64,000 nt of DNA. Source: Aquimarina sediminis. GTDB lineage: Bacteria; Bacteroidota; Bacteroidia; Flavobacteriales; Flavobacteriaceae. The notes beneath the pieces are model-generated. The model did no database searches. It had not been told where the DNA came from and saw only the letters and a list, made by a program, of their open reading frames with translations. The DNA lies in the NCBI RefSeq assembly GCF_002895435.1, contig NZ_POYJ01000002.1, positions 248,001-312,000 of the forward strand, in the 5' to 3' direction. Positions 63,209 to 64,000 of the stretch are shown piece by piece. The translations under genes were made by a program, and so were the position numbers. Each line of letters begins with the position of its first letter. Position 1 is the stretch's first letter.

Positions 63209-64000
63209 TTAAACTTCTTCGTCTTTTACAAAGCTATTAATAGATTTTGATAAGTATTTTAAAAGGTAAAATAAAGTAACTACTCCAATCAGAAGTAAAG
63301 GAATAAAGGTAAGCATTCTGTTTAGCAGTTTCTTACGTTTTGAAATAACATCTCCATAATCGATAGTTGAGAAAATCTCTTTATCCAATGTCACTAATTT
63401 TTCTTCTTCACTAATCATTTCTATTAGTTCTTCTTTTCGTTTCAACAACAGAGGGATTGTTGGGTTTTGTGATTCTATTTCAAAAACATACTTACTATCT
63501 TTTTCTACTGGATTTTGGGTCAAATTAGACAAATACTCATTAATAAACTGTAATGATCTCTTGTTCTGACCTAAATTCACATTGGCTTGTTTCAACTCTA
63601 AATCTAATAACTCTTTAAAATAATTGTTAGATTTTATATGTTTTAAAATGCTCTCAGCAACCTTTTCATTATCGCTATTTAGACCATCAAATATTATGGT
63701 TAACTTATGTTGTTTATAAAAGTTTCTATATTTTTTTTCTTCCAATAGTTTTTCATCATAAACCTCTATAAAGGACCCTTTATCTTCATATTCCTTATGT
63801 AATTCGCTTAGAACATCTTCTGCCCTGATAATAGGTTCAAAAGAAATCTCTTTTATATTTTCTACCAAATCCACTTTCAGACCTAGTTTTTTAACAAATA
63901 CATCGTCTTTAAAATTATCTTCTAAATCTTCTATAAAGTTGTAAATGTATTCTGTAGAGTTATATTTAGGCTCAATTATAACTTCTTGAACATATTTGGT
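63209..64000 (-). CDS. Wzz-like chain length determinant, partial (cut at window edge)
   Basis: The frame is open to the right edge, so this is the C-terminal 263 residues of a longer protein; the codon at 63874 that might look like a start is an internal GTG. The visible part opens TKYVQEVIIEPKYNSTEYIY, then a charged coiled-coil region, and ends with a membrane span (about 40 to 20 residues before the C-terminus) and a short tail ending KDEEV. It resembles the protein at 58.0-59.1 kb in its IIEP motif and topology. It is likely the first Wzz of the locus. Confidence 0.75.
   Translation of the reverse strand, partial: TKYVQEVIIEPKYNSTEYIYNFIEDLEDNFKDDVFVKKLGLKVDLVENIKEISFEPIIRAEDVLSELHKEYEDKGSFIEVYDEKLLEEKKYRNFYKQHKLTIIFDGLNSDNEKVAESILKHIKSNNYFKELLDLELKQANVNLGQNKRSLQFINEYLSNLTQNPVEKDSKYVFEIESQNPTIPLLLKRKEELIEMISEEEKLVTLDKEIFSTIDYGDVISKRKKLLNRMLTFIPLLLIGVVTLFYLLKYLSKSINSFVKDEEV

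Noticed and set aside
63209-63874. A complete 221-aa protein starting at 63874
   Set aside because: The codon there is GTG inside an open frame that continues to the window edge, and the upstream codons carry the Wzz-like IIEP motif; the gene is partial.
1-64000. Mobile elements, prophage, CRISPR arrays, tRNA or rRNA genes
   Set aside because: No transposase, integrase, phage structural gene, regularly spaced repeats with unique spacers, or recognisable tRNA/rRNA segments were seen. The 156-bp array is coding and without spacers.

Overview
The window looks like chromosomal DNA of a marine-type member of the Flavobacteriaceae (Bacteroidota). The genus cannot be fixed from sequence alone; an Aquimarina-like organism is only a guess. 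The evidence is the low GC, the -7 promoter element TAnnTTTG in front of several genes, a split ATP synthase operon without atpD and atpC, a PorW/SprE-type gliding and type IX secretion lipoprotein, and several small families largely confined to flavobacteria (DUF4292, DUF4254, DUF5687, DUF6168, DUF6341, DUF6427; names recalled from memory). No rRNA, tRNA, CRISPR, prophage or insertion sequence was found.

Layout. 1-4.9 kb: a membrane fatty-acid hydroxylase, a Sel1-repeat lipoprotein, dprA, an HU/SPOR cell-envelope protein and a hotdog acyl-CoA thioesterase. 5-7.1 kb: a beta-helix/FG-GAP surface lipoprotein with a 4 x 156 bp repeat array; its lipoprotein signal peptide lies out of frame across an 8-bp tandem repeat. 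7.2-14.1 kb: a leftward cell-envelope block (EnvC-like M23 protein, DUF4292 lipoprotein, TPR protein, sugar nucleotidyltransferase, dut, Wzx-like flippase, small exported protein). 14.3-20.5 kb: ATP synthase (atpG, A, H, F, E, B, then DUF6168, atpZ and bactofilin), closed by a clear terminator. 20.5-23.1 kb: porW/sprE. 23.1-23.6 kb: non-coding, with a possible structured RNA. 23.6-31.6 kb: an ABC exporter pair, a PaaE-like flavin/2Fe-2S reductase, a GT9/DUF4254 operon with a possible structured leader, DUF6427 and DUF6341 membrane proteins, and purD.

31.7-64 kb: one large leftward surface-polysaccharide locus. Going with transcription (right to left) it holds a Wzz-like chain-length protein (cut by the window edge), manA-like, rfbB, rfbA, rfbC, a second Wzz-like protein and rfbD. 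Next comes a pseudaminic-acid-type nonulosonate pathway (pseB, pseC, pseH-like GNAT, pseF-like CMP-sugar synthetase, pseG, pseI) interleaved with an aldo/keto reductase, a class III aminotransferase, an SDR, a metallophosphoesterase and an ATP-grasp enzyme. After that come a GT2, a methyltransferase, a large GT-C-like membrane protein, Wzx, a sialyltransferase-like glycosyltransferase, a Wzy, two O-antigen-ligase-family proteins, an epimerase, a GT4, ugd, uxs and the initiating sugar-phosphate transferase. Together these predict a Wzx/Wzy-type polymer that may contain dTDP-rhamnose-, UDP-GlcA/xylose- and CMP-nonulosonate-derived residues.

The points most worth following up are the frame-disrupted repeat lipoprotein, the enlarged nonulosonate cluster with its candidate transferase, and two candidate structured RNAs (23.38-23.48 kb and 28.76-28.86 kb).
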